Part shown: positions 8,689-16,197 of the stretch, piece after piece
Position numbering within the stretch: the stretch's first letter is position 1
Layout of the letters: each line of letters starts with the position of its first letter
Assembly: GCA_039030335.1 (NCBI GenBank)
Contig: JBCCEJ010000023.1
Span: 1 to 64,000, forward strand
Direction: 5' to 3'
Origin: JBCCEJ01 sp039030335
Lineage (GTDB): Bacteria > Pseudomonadota > Gammaproteobacteria > HK1
Length of the DNA: 64,000 nucleotides
Notes under the pieces: model-generated
What the model was told of the DNA's origin: nothing
Database searches by the model: none
The model's input: the letters and a program-made list of their open reading frames with translations, nothing else
Made by a program: the position numbers and the translations under genes

Positions 8689-10263
8689 TCAGGCCGCCTC
8701 ACTAGTCTGGCTGTCGAGCGCCGCCAGATCGAGCCTGAACTCGATACGCGTGCCCTCCTCCGGTTCACTTTCAATCGTAAGCGAACCGCCTGCACGCTGC
8801 GCACGTTCGCGCATGATCGCGAGGCCGAGATGGTCGCCCGGGTGGTCGCCCGGACGCACCGGGGTCCCTGCCTCGGACATACCGATACCGTCGTCCTCGA
8901 CGAGCACCTGCAGCAGGCCGCGCCGATTGCGCACGAGCACGCGCAGCATCTGGGCCTGACTATGCCGTCGCGCGTTCGTGAGTGCCTCGCTGACGATCCG
9001 CATGATCTGCATCTGAACTGCGGGTGACAGTTCCGGAGTCGAACCTTCGTGCTGCAGGTAGACCGCGCACGGGCCTTCGCCATGCAGCCGTTCAGTCATG
9101 TCGCGAAGCGCATCCAGCAAACCACGCCGGTCCACCGGAGCCCTGAAGTTGGCGAGCAGCTCGCGCAGTTCCACGTTGACGTCATCGACGGCATCGCGAA
9201 TCCGCGCACACTCGCGCGCCGCGTTGTCCGTCTGCCCGGCTTGCAGCGACTCCTGCAGCATCTTGGCCTGGAGGCCAAGGCTCGCGATCGTCTGTGCCAA
9301 CGAATCGTGTAACTCATGCGACAGAGCGTTGCGCTCTTGCATGATGCGCAGGTTGTGGCTGCGCACTTCGGCATTGTGCTTATCGATCGCCATGCCGAGG
9401 TGCGTGCCCACACTCATGAGCAACTGCTGCATCTCCCGTTCCGGAGCCGGCATGGAAGACGCCACCAGGACCTCCAGAGACCCCAGCAGCCGACCATCGA
9501 AACCGAGAGGTACGCTGATGAGGGTCGCGTCCTGCAACTCTGCGGGCAACGGCCAGCCGTTTGCGGATAAAGCCGGCGCGCGGTCGATGGTCACGGACTC
9601 CTGATATTCGCGCGCTGGCGGCGGACAAGCGCCAGCGCCAAACGCCGCAACGGCCGCTTCCATACCGCGTACGTCGACCAGTCGCGGCTCTTCGGGATAG
9701 CCGATAACCAGAATCGCCGCCGACGCGCCAACCATGTCCAGCAGCGGCTCGGCGGCGTGTACGATCAAAGCGTCATTGGCATCGCGGTCGGCTCCAGTGG
9801 GATGACTGAGCGCGGCCGTTACGCGGTAAAGGGTCGTCAGCGACTGGTTCCGGTGCAACAGCTGTTCGGTCTGCCCGCTGACTACGGTATCCATGTCGTT
9901 AGCGAGCCGGTCGAGCGCTTCGCTCAGCCGGTTGATGTGGAAGGCGAGCCGGCTGAAGGCATCTTCTCGCGGTGGCGAAATGCGCGCGCTCAAATCTCCA
10001 CCACACATCTGGGAGGCCCACTTGCGCAGCAGTTGCATCGGTTCCAGCAGTGTGCGGCGCACATACCACCCGTGCGCCACGGCGACAGCGCTCCAGACGA
10101 GCGCGAAAAGGGTGGCCCACCACGCTGACAACACGCCTGCCAGACTCGCGAGCAGCGGCACCAGCACCGCCGCCGCGATACCCACACCGAACCAGACATA
10201 ATACGGCCGGAGAACCACGCTACCGGGTCGGATTCGCTGGTTCTGCGTGTCTTCGGTTGTCAT
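8689..10263 (-). CDS. NarX-like sensor histidine kinase
   Basis: A 524-residue kinase of the HisKA_3 class that pairs with the downstream NarL-like regulator. Two membrane helices (about residues 22-42 and 45-66) are separated by only a few residues, so there is no periplasmic sensor domain as in NarX. A HAMP-like linker (RRTLLEPMQLLRKWASQM) and a GAF-like region (about 140-295) follow. The dimerisation/phosphoacceptor motif is ERNALSHELHDSLAQT with His319. The ATPase has EALTNARRH (Asn430) and EDDGIGM (457-462), then a late GLAIMRERAQRAGG box. The signal is probably sensed in the cytosolic GAF-like part. It starts ATG 10263, in front of a 167-bp region with repeats. Confidence 0.92.
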   Translation of the reverse strand: MTTEDTQNQRIRPGSVVLRPYYVWFGVGIAAAVLVPLLASLAGVLSAWWATLFALVWSAVAVAHGWYVRRTLLEPMQLLRKWASQMCGGDLSARISPPREDAFSRLAFHINRLSEALDRLANDMDTVVSGQTEQLLHRNQSLTTLYRVTAALSHPTGADRDANDALIVHAAEPLLDMVGASAAILVIGYPEEPRLVDVRGMEAAVAAFGAGACPPPAREYQESVTIDRAPALSANGWPLPAELQDATLISVPLGFDGRLLGSLEVLVASSMPAPEREMQQLLMSVGTHLGMAIDKHNAEVRSHNLRIMQERNALSHELHDSLAQTIASLGLQAKMLQESLQAGQTDNAARECARIRDAVDDVNVELRELLANFRAPVDRRGLLDALRDMTERLHGEGPCAVYLQHEGSTPELSPAVQMQIMRIVSEALTNARRHSQAQMLRVLVRNRRGLLQVLVEDDGIGMSEAGTPVRPGDHPGDHLGLAIMRERAQRAGGSLTIESEPEEGTRIEFRLDLAALDSQTSEAA

Positions 10264-10360
10264 GGCTTTCTGATCGACAGCGTGCGTGAGCGCATGATCG
10301 GGCCACCTCCGGGACGTCTGGGAGCGCGTTGTTCGCTGACGGCATGCGCCGCCCTCCGCG

Positions 10361-10416
10361 GCGAAGTCACGACTCCTGAATCGGCTGGCGACTTCGCGGG
10401 TTTAATTTCACGACTC
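10361..10416. repeat. Inverted repeat plus direct repeats upstream of the narX-like gene
   Basis: An exact 8-bp inverted repeat, GCGAAGTC at 10361-10368 and GACTTCGC at 10390-10397, is separated by 21 bp. Overlapping it is an exact 8-bp direct repeat CACGACTC at 10368-10375 and 10409-10416, spaced 41 bp start to start (about four helical turns). It lies between the dsrC stop and the narX-like start, so it could be an operator for the kinase operon or a transcription end signal for dsrC. There is no T-run on the minus strand to make it a standard terminator. Confidence 0.35.
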
Positions 10417-10430
10417 ACTGCAATCTGCGC

Positions 10431-10763
10431 CTAAATGCAGCCCGTGGGTTTCGGCAGACCCGCGTAGCGACAAGCCTGCTTGGCGGGGCCGTAAGGGAAC
10501 AGCTGGTAGAGATACCTGCTGTTGCCCTTGTCGCGGCCGAGCCGCTTGCCGATCGCCTTGGTCAGTACCCGCACAGCCGGAGCCATCTGATACTCGTCGT
10601 AGTATTCGCGCAGAAAGTGGATGACCTCCCAGTGGTTGGCCGAGAGCTCGGTCTCGTCGTTGCTCGCCATCAGATCGGCGACGCCCGGCTCCCAGTCAGC
10701 CAGGTTCGCGAGGTAGCCCTCCTCGTCGGTATCCAGCAGCTTGCCGTTGATTTCGATGCTCAT
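10431..10763 (-). CDS. dsrC: DsrC sulfur carrier protein (two-cysteine type)
   Basis: DsrC/TusE carries sulfur on a swinging C-terminal arm. This 110-residue protein has the family core LSANHWEVIHFLREYY and GNSRYLYQLFPYGPAKQACR. The arm contains both Cys98 and the penultimate Cys109, a CX10C spacing. TusE of Escherichia coli has only the penultimate cysteine, so this is DsrC sensu stricto, the form that makes a trisulfide in dissimilatory sulfur metabolism. It is last in the run dsrE-dsrF-dsrH-dsrC. dsrA, dsrB and other rDsr genes are not in the window. It may serve sulfur oxidation, tRNA thiolation or both. Confidence 0.93.
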   Translation of the reverse strand: MSIEINGKLLDTDEEGYLANLADWEPGVADLMASNDETELSANHWEVIHFLREYYDEYQMAPAVRVLTKAIGKRLGRDKGNSRYLYQLFPYGPAKQACRYAGLPKPTGCI

Positions 10764-10829
10764 TGCTCACTTCTCTGACCTGACGTGCAGCCGACTGCCG
10801 CTGATCGGGAAGGCCCTCCGACACTGCCA

Positions 10830-11135
10830 CTATAGCCAGCTTTGAACCCGATCGTACTCGACGGCAAGCTTTACGAAGCCAGCGTAGTCGACGATACGGA
10901 TATTGGGCGCGACGGCGCCGATGGCAATCCCGCGCGCGGCGAGGTCCGGTCCGAGCGCAAAAATCTCCACACCGTCGACGCCGCCCAGGCGGTCAGCCCA
11001 GGCGCCGCCGGTGAGCGCCGCTAACACACCGTCTTCCATCAACAACAACCCGGCACCCGGCTGGATGTAGTTGAGACAACGCGCTAGCGCGGTCCGACCA
11101 TAGGGCGACTGATTGACGGTGTGAAGCGTGGCCAT
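10830..11135 (-). CDS. dsrH: DsrH/TusB sulfur relay subunit
   Basis: A 101-residue member of the DsrH/TusB family, one subunit of the DsrE2F2H2 hexamer that hands persulfide sulfur to DsrC. It begins MATLHTVNQSPYGRTALARC, placing a cysteine at position 20, the conserved DsrH position. The middle has GAGLLLMEDGVLAAL, typical of the family, and the C-terminal part includes IRIVDYAGFVKLAVEYDRVQ. It starts 7 bp after the dsrF stop and lies 66 bp before dsrC, within one operon. A Cys20 is more usual in sulfur-oxidising bacteria than in enteric TusB, as I recall. Confidence 0.9.
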   Translation of the reverse strand: MATLHTVNQSPYGRTALARCLNYIQPGAGLLLMEDGVLAALTGGAWADRLGGVDGVEIFALGPDLAARGIAIGAVAPNIRIVDYAGFVKLAVEYDRVQSWL

Positions 11136-11142
11136 CTGCTGC

Positions 11143-11538
11143 TCAGAAACTCAACACCACGTCCTGCGCTTCCATTAGCGCCGACAGCTCCGCGCGCGTG
11201 ACGAGCCTGATCAATGGCACCTGCGGCCCGCGCGCGGCAGTCTCATCCGTCTCGATGGTGGCGTCGACCAGATCTTGCCGCGCAAGGCCGCGCGCGCTAA
11301 GCGATTCCTGTTCGACCAGCAACTGTCCAACGCCGTAGTGCGCCAGCGCGCGGATCGCGGGGGTGAAATTCTTGATCCCGATGGACGACGTGTCCTGGCC
11401 GTGCACCAACTGGAACACGCCGTCATCCAGATAGGCGACGGTGACGTTCTGGTCAAAGGCCGCGGCGGCCAGGACCGCGTCGAGACCTTCCTGCGCCACG
11501 ACTGAACCGTGCGGCGCCCTGTGATGCAAAAACAGCAT
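11143..11538 (-). CDS. dsrF: DsrF/TusC sulfur relay subunit
   Basis: The protein has the DsrF pattern LFLHHRAPHGSVVAQEGLD, then AAAFDQNVTVAYLDDGVFQL, GIKNFTPAIRALAHYGVGQL and a C-terminal ELSALMEAQDVVLSF. I start it at ATG 11538, which matches the usual family N-terminus and gives 131 residues; an upstream in-frame TTG at 11574 would overlap dsrE by 11 bp and adds a basic 12-residue extension unlike the family. DsrF is the structural subunit of DsrEFH. It is cotranscribed with dsrE upstream and dsrH downstream. Confidence 0.91.
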   Translation of the reverse strand: MLFLHHRAPHGSVVAQEGLDAVLAAAAFDQNVTVAYLDDGVFQLVHGQDTSSIGIKNFTPAIRALAHYGVGQLLVEQESLSARGLARQDLVDATIETDETAARGPQVPLIRLVTRAELSALMEAQDVVLSF

Positions 11539-11563
11539 GCGCTTGGCTGCTGGACGTCGCCGA

Positions 11564-11956
11564 TCAGGCACCAAAGGTCACCAGCCGGTCGGTTTCTATG
11601 GCGGTTTCGATGAGTTGTCCCAAACCCGAGATGCGAAAGCCGGGCGCAAGGTTGTCACCGTCTTTGCCATGGCGCTCGGCTTCGTCCGCATCGACCACTC
11701 CACGCCGTTGAGCAGCGGCCACGCAGAGCACCAGGTCGACCCCCTGTTCCAGTGCGAGTCGTGTCCAGCGCTCGACGATCTGCCGGTCGTCTTGTGGAGC
11801 GCTGGTCAATCGCGTGCCGTTGTTGACGCCATCGTGATAGAAGAATACGCGGTGCAGAACATGTCCGGCATCGAGGATCGCGCGGGCAAACTGATACGCC
11901 GAATCAGCGGCTTGATGCTGGTAGGGGCCGGAATTGACCAGGATGCCAAAGATCAT
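11564..11956 (-). CDS. dsrE: DsrE/TusD sulfurtransferase subunit
   Basis: DsrE is the catalytic, sulfur-binding subunit of DsrEFH. The 130-residue protein starts MIFGILVNSGPYQHQAADSA and has the conserved HRVFFYHDGVNNG strand-loop. The active cysteine is in VDLVLCVAAAQRRGV at position 78, the same number as in the characterised family. It is the first gene of dsrE-dsrF-dsrH-dsrC. The putative promoter region lies at 11957-12331 in front of a divergent gene. The TusA-like protein encoded at 5944-6192 would be the expected donor. Confidence 0.92.
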   Translation of the reverse strand: MIFGILVNSGPYQHQAADSAYQFARAILDAGHVLHRVFFYHDGVNNGTRLTSAPQDDRQIVERWTRLALEQGVDLVLCVAAAQRRGVVDADEAERHGKDGDNLAPGFRISGLGQLIETAIETDRLVTFGA

Positions 11957-12331
11957 CTTCGTGACTGCGCTCCGAAGCTGTGCCTACCAGTCGGGTCACC
12001 CGGCCCTCCCGACGACGTCTGGCCACGTTTCAATATACGCTAGCGCGACCGGCGAGTATCGGCAAACGCGTTGCACGGCGCATCGAATTGGTATGTCCGA
12101 TGGGACGGTGTCCTGGGCCCGTTGAAACGGCGCCGCGTGGAACGGAGCGCGATTGCAGAAGGGCCACTGCGGTACCGTCAACGGCCGTGTTTGGAGCACC
12201 GACGACCAACGGCGGGCGCAGTTCGTTGCCTTAGAGCGTTCCGGGGTTGGCAACAGTAGAATTCGAGCAGGTCTTCGGCCACCGGATAACCCGTGTGAAC
12301 GAGAACCCGTCGCAGTCATCCGGAGCCCAGC
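11957..12331. other. Intergenic region between divergent dsrE and oxidoreductase gene
   Basis: These 375 bp hold no gene I can support; long frames here are Arg/Pro-rich and read antisense. On the minus strand a TATATT hexamer about 75 bp before dsrE is a possible -10 element, but no -35 sits at 16-18 bp. A transcript for dsrEFHC should start somewhere in this stretch. Confidence 0.35.
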
Positions 12332-12871
12332 ATGCGCGCACACATCGTACTCTCCCATCCTGAACCGCAGTCGTTTAACGCGCAGCTCGCGAGCCGATCG
12401 CGGCAAACGCTGTTTGACGCGGGATGGGAAATTTCCTTCTCAGATCTCTACGCGATGGACTTCGACCCCCGGGAAAGTTCTGTGCACTATCCGCAACGCA
12501 AAGACCCGCAGGTTTTTCATGCACAGACCGAGCAGCGTCATGGGGCCCAGCACGGAGCACTGCCAGATCAGGTCGAGTATGAAATCCAGAATCTGATGGC
12601 GTGCGATCTCGTAATCGCACATTTTCCTTTATGGTGGTTCGGAATGCCTGCCATGCTGAAAGGCTGGATGGATCGCGTCTTCGTGTACGGGCAGATGTAT
12701 CGCAGCGAGGTGCGCTACGACCGCGGAGTCTGCACCGGCAAACGAGCGCTGGTGTGCGTGACTACTGGGGCAAGCCGCGAATCCTGCGCTCCGAACGGGC
12801 GGGAAGGCGACACGCAGATGCATCTTGCCTTTATGTCTGACATCGCATCCGACAGGTCCACCGTCATTTAG
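12332..12871 (+). pseudogene. Flavodoxin-fold NAD(P)H oxidoreductase, C-terminally truncated
   Basis: The first ~163 residues match NAD(P)H:quinone oxidoreductase/YwrO-MdaB-type flavoproteins. MRAHIVLSHPEPQSFNAQLA is the FMN-loop N-terminus, DLVIAHFPLWWFGMPAMLKGWMDRVF is the typical active-site helix region (given here in part), and KRALVCVTTGASRESCAPNG begins the next strand. After GREGDTQMHL the match stops, and the frame ends at a TAG after about 14 unrelated residues, losing an estimated 30-70 C-terminal residues. The break falls near 12,825 and 185 bp before the TIR gene, so an insertion or deletion linked to that gene probably cut it. It might still fold partly; I treat it as a remnant. 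Confidence 0.7.
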
Positions 12872-12894
12872 CCAGCACCAGTGCGGGAGCTGGC
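12871..12894 (+). other. Hairpin after the truncated oxidoreductase
   Basis: GCCAGC (12871-12876) and GCTGGC (12889-12894) form a 6-bp stem with a 12-nt loop, beginning one base after the TAG. There is no T-run behind it, so it is a poor intrinsic terminator; it may only mark the junction DNA between the remnant and the TIR gene. Confidence 0.3.
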
Positions 12895-13010
12895 CTACTC
12901 CTCTATCTGCCCCGCGAATGTCGAAGTCGCGGGGCCGGGCGCGTTGAGCATTTCGCATTCACGGTTCGCGTCAGCGTGACCGAGTCCGCAATCCCGCGTA
13001 GCCTGAGTGC

Positions 13011-15581
13011 ATGAGTACCGAAACGCCACCGATCTTCATCAACTATCGGAAAAACGATACGTTCGACGTGGCGTTGCGACTCGCTGACGCGTTGGACGCC
13101 CACTTTGGTCCCGCTTCGTACTTTCTAGACAGGAATATCAAGCCCGGTAAGGTCTGGCCTGAGGAGATCAAGTCGGCCGTCGCCGGTGCCAGGATCGTGT
13201 TGGTGCTGGTGGGGCGAGACTGGCTAAACGCAAGTGACCACAATGGGATCCGGAAGCTCGAACAAGAAGATGACTGGGTCAGGCAAGAGATAGAGACGGC
13301 ACTGACCGCAGGTGCAGAAGTCGTACCGGTGCGGGTCAATGGAGCGGGAGCACTAACCGCAAAGGACTTGCGTCACGTTCCGACAATGCTGCCGCTGGCC
13401 AGTATTCAAGCCATCAAACTCAGTAGCGCTCACTGGAGGGTGACGTTCGACCGTTTGGCCAACAGACTCGCGGACGCGGGCGTAGTTGCGATCTCGCGGG
13501 AATCCACCGCCGACTCAACCCGGAACCGCGGCGTCATTCCCGATACTGGACAGTTTGTTGGAAGGCGACTGGAACTCGACCTGATCGCCAAGGCACTTCC
13601 GGCTGTCGGCACGCAAGGAGTGGTGGTGGTTTACGGACCACCAGGTGTCGGCAAGAGTGCCGTTGCGCGGGCTTATGCTCAGGAACACCAGGCTGATTAC
13701 GCCAACGGCGTCTTTGAAATCAACATGAGCTACGTAGACGTTCCCCATGGCTTGACGTCGGTCGTGGCACCTACGCTCGGCATCGAGGTCAGCGATACAC
13801 CCGATGAGCATCGATACTACTCGGTGCTACGCAAACTCGGCGAATCGACACTGCTCGTCTACGACAATGTTGAATCGGTTGACGCAGTTCAGCGCTGGTA
13901 TCCGGCGCGCAATGAAGCAACTCACATCATTGTGACGACCAATCAATTGCAATTGCGCAGTAGGACGAACGTCGAGATTCGCCTGCTCGACGACGAGACT
14001 TCGCTCGAGCTGGTCAGGGCGGTTGCCGGTCCTACTGTAATGGAGCGCTTTGGCACACAGTTGATTCGCCGTGCTGGCGGTCTGCCGGTTCAGCTCAAGC
14101 CCGCCGCAGTCCAGGCCGCCAGGAGACTGAGGCGACACAAATCACCAAACGACGAGTTGTCAACGCAGACACAAGAGAGCTTTTCGCAACCATGGGGGTC
14201 GTTGAGTCACGAGGCTCGAACAATGCTCAAGGCTACCGTTCATTTTGCGCTGGAAGGAATTCGTGAAGACTGGCTCGGGCAACGTATGCCGGAAGCCGAA
14301 GGATGGAGCGCCAACACGATCGACGAGGCGCTCGGGGAATGCGTCGACGCATCCCTGATCGAATCGGTCGACTCAGGACGGTACCGCATACACGGACTGG
14401 TCCGTGAGTTTGTACGTAACGTGGATCACACCAGTCACCTGAGTACTTTCAAAGCGGCACAGCGTGACGGATTCACGAAAGCCGCACTCGACGTGGAGGA
14501 GAGTGCGGGAGACGCCGATCGTATCTTAGACCTGATGTGCTACCCACTCGAGCTAAGTGACTGGGTAGCAGAACGATCGGGCGATGAATTCAGCGCCGAC
14601 CAAGCCCACGACATCGGACAAGGTCTGCAGGCGATCGGCCTGTTTAGTGCAGCAAAGCCGTGGTTCGAGCTGGCGGTCAACGCCAAAGAACACGGCGTAC
14701 GCGGCGGCAGTAACAACTACAGGACCCTGGGCTCCAGCCAGCACCAGGTTGGCTGGTGCCTATCGCAAATGGGCAGCACCGCGGATGCGAAAGAGTGGTT
14801 TGAGCGTGCAGTTGAATCGCACCGGAAAGGTGACGGCAATGGCGGAATCGACCACCGCGGGCTCGGCCAGGGTTTGCATCAAATTGGTTGGTGTCTTGCA
14901 GAAGAGAAGCAACTCAATGCAGCTCTTGACGCGTATCAGCAGGCGGTCGAACAGAAACTGCTAGCCATCGACTCTGGCCATGAAGACCACGACAGCCTGG
15001 GCAAGAGTCTGCACAATCTCGCAAGGCTCCTGTTCAAGAACGGGGACCTTCGCGCCGCTCGATGCAAGTACGAGGAAGCCGTAAGGGCGAAAGAGAAGGG
15101 CGATGCTAATCGGAAGGTAGACTATCTGGTCGTCGGTCGGAGTCTCCATCAAATCGGGAAGTGTTGCTTGCGCATGGGTAAATACGAAGACGCCGTCAAC
15201 TGGTCGGAACTATCGATCGAGGCCAAGCGGCGCGGCGACGTTCACGGACGCGTCGACCACGAGACCATAGGCAGAAGTCTCCACCAGATTGGGGCATGCC
15301 TGGAGCAACAGGGTCAGCACGCCAAAGCGAGGTCTTACTACGAATCCGCGGCCGACGAAAAGCAGCTGGGTGATGTTTACGGTCGGATTGACCACACCAG
15401 CATTGGTGACAGTCTTCACCACCTGGGGGCCTGCCTTGAAAGGCAGGGCCATCACGATGAAGCTCGGCTCTATTACGAACGTGCCGTGCGACAGAAAAGC
15501 CTGGGAGACGTGCGGCAGACCGTTGACGGGAAGGGGCTCGATGAGAGCGAATCCGCTCTTGAGAACTTGCGGCGAAACTGA
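13011..15581 (+). CDS. TIR - NB-ARC (STAND) - TPR protein, probable immune effector
   Basis: An 856-residue protein with three modules. Residues 7-110 are a TIR domain: IFINYRKND start, FLDRNIKPG loop, and DDWVRQEIETAL, where Glu93 fits the catalytic glutamate of NAD-cleaving TIRs. Residues ~180-470 are an NB-ARC ATPase with Walker A GPPGVGKS (209-216), Walker B LLVYDNVE (281-288), THIIVTTN (304-311), GGLPV (356-360) and a winged-helix HGLVREF motif (461-467). Residues ~559-835 are seven TPR-like repeats in exact 45-residue register. In known bacterial systems such STAND proteins sense phage components through C-terminal repeats and then trigger NAD depletion. No partner gene is evident. It is flanked by a truncated gene and a decayed gene, consistent with an acquired defence locus. 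Confidence 0.9.
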   Translation: MSTETPPIFINYRKNDTFDVALRLADALDAHFGPASYFLDRNIKPGKVWPEEIKSAVAGARIVLVLVGRDWLNASDHNGIRKLEQEDDWVRQEIETALTAGAEVVPVRVNGAGALTAKDLRHVPTMLPLASIQAIKLSSAHWRVTFDRLANRLADAGVVAISRESTADSTRNRGVIPDTGQFVGRRLELDLIAKALPAVGTQGVVVVYGPPGVGKSAVARAYAQEHQADYANGVFEINMSYVDVPHGLTSVVAPTLGIEVSDTPDEHRYYSVLRKLGESTLLVYDNVESVDAVQRWYPARNEATHIIVTTNQLQLRSRTNVEIRLLDDETSLELVRAVAGPTVMERFGTQLIRRAGGLPVQLKPAAVQAARRLRRHKSPNDELSTQTQESFSQPWGSLSHEARTMLKATVHFALEGIREDWLGQRMPEAEGWSANTIDEALGECVDASLIESVDSGRYRIHGLVREFVRNVDHTSHLSTFKAAQRDGFTKAALDVEESAGDADRILDLMCYPLELSDWVAERSGDEFSADQAHDIGQGLQAIGLFSAAKPWFELAVNAKEHGVRGGSNNYRTLGSSQHQVGWCLSQMGSTADAKEWFERAVESHRKGDGNGGIDHRGLGQGLHQIGWCLAEEKQLNAALDAYQQAVEQKLLAIDSGHEDHDSLGKSLHNLARLLFKNGDLRAARCKYEEAVRAKEKGDANRKVDYLVVGRSLHQIGKCCLRMGKYEDAVNWSELSIEAKRRGDVHGRVDHETIGRSLHQIGACLEQQGQHAKARSYYESAADEKQLGDVYGRIDHTSIGDSLHHLGACLERQGHHDEARLYYERAVRQKSLGDVRQTVDGKGLDESESALENLRRN
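14685..15512 (+). repeat. Coding tandem repeats, 135-bp period, in the TIR-NB-ARC gene
   Basis: Within the 3' third of the TIR gene, the motif K-x-x-G-D at residues 559, 604, 649, 694, 739, 784 and 829 recurs every 45 residues (135 bp) without a single indel. The consensus unit runs KxxGDxxGxxDHxxxGxSLHQIGxCL followed by xxxGxxxxAxxxYExAxxx. It is a TPR-like helix pair with a longer inter-repeat loop carrying a conserved Asp-His. The DNA copies are only about two-thirds identical, so they are old but held in register. Confidence 0.85.
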
Positions 15582-15707
15582 TTTATCTGCCTCCCACGCC
15601 GCGCTCTTCCAACATTGGATATAAATTCGCTCAACCCAAACGAGTGAGTTGATGCTGCACCGGAGCGCATACCATGCGATGCGCAAAGTCCGAGTCGAGA
15701 GTCGGAA

Positions 15708-16139
15708 GGACCGGCCATCAGCCCGCTGGCCATCATCTAACTCCCGACGCTGCTCATCACGCTCGTTGCGTGATACTTGCCATTGATCGTCGTGCCGGCC
15801 CGACTGTTCCGACTCTTCGAGTGCCCTCAGAACGTGCCTCCATTGTTCCTGAGGCGGCTCGACCGGGCTTATCTGGTGTTGTGCGTCGGGTACGTATGCT
15901 GGCCTGCGCGATTAGCTTTGAGGGCAGATTGTCGAGGGGACCGGTATGCATCGGCATGCAACAGCAAAATCGCCGCCTGCCTGTTTGTGTTGGGATATGC
16001 CTTCGGCCATTCGGCGGCACGCTGGCCAGACCGGTTCGAGCGACTCATATCGTGCGGCGCCTCGGCTACCGGGCGGTTGGCGACGGGTTTCGCACGGTTC
16101 CGGCTCAGGCCGAAGCCGCACGCGCGGATTCCGCGGTAG
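15708..16139 (+). pseudogene. Decayed membrane-protein gene
   Basis: One frame reads as a membrane protein broken by two stops. A first segment ISPLAII ends at TAA, LPTLLITLVA ends at TGA, and YLPLIVVPARLFRLFECP continues through RLDRAYLVLCVGYVCW and a later ACLFVLGYAFGHSAARW. The spacing of hydrophobic segments and the PARLFRLF/AYLVLCVGY pattern resemble small four-helix inner-membrane proteins. No intact start remains, and other frames are Arg-rich. This accounts for most of the 616-bp gap between the TIR gene and the next intact gene. The family assignment is uncertain. Confidence 0.4.
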
Positions 16140-16197
16140 CCCCAGGTGTCAGTTCGAGTGGGACGCAATCAAGTCGGTTCATTGAGAGAGTACAGGG

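Noticed and set aside
12332..12871. Second selenoprotein: the short oxidoreductase read through its stop
   Set aside because: The stop is TAG, not TGA, and the sequence after it does not resume family homology.
14685..15512. CRISPR or other DNA-level tandem repeat array
   Set aside because: The 135-bp periodicity is protein-level: copies are diverged, coding and without spacers. No CRISPR array was seen anywhere in the window.
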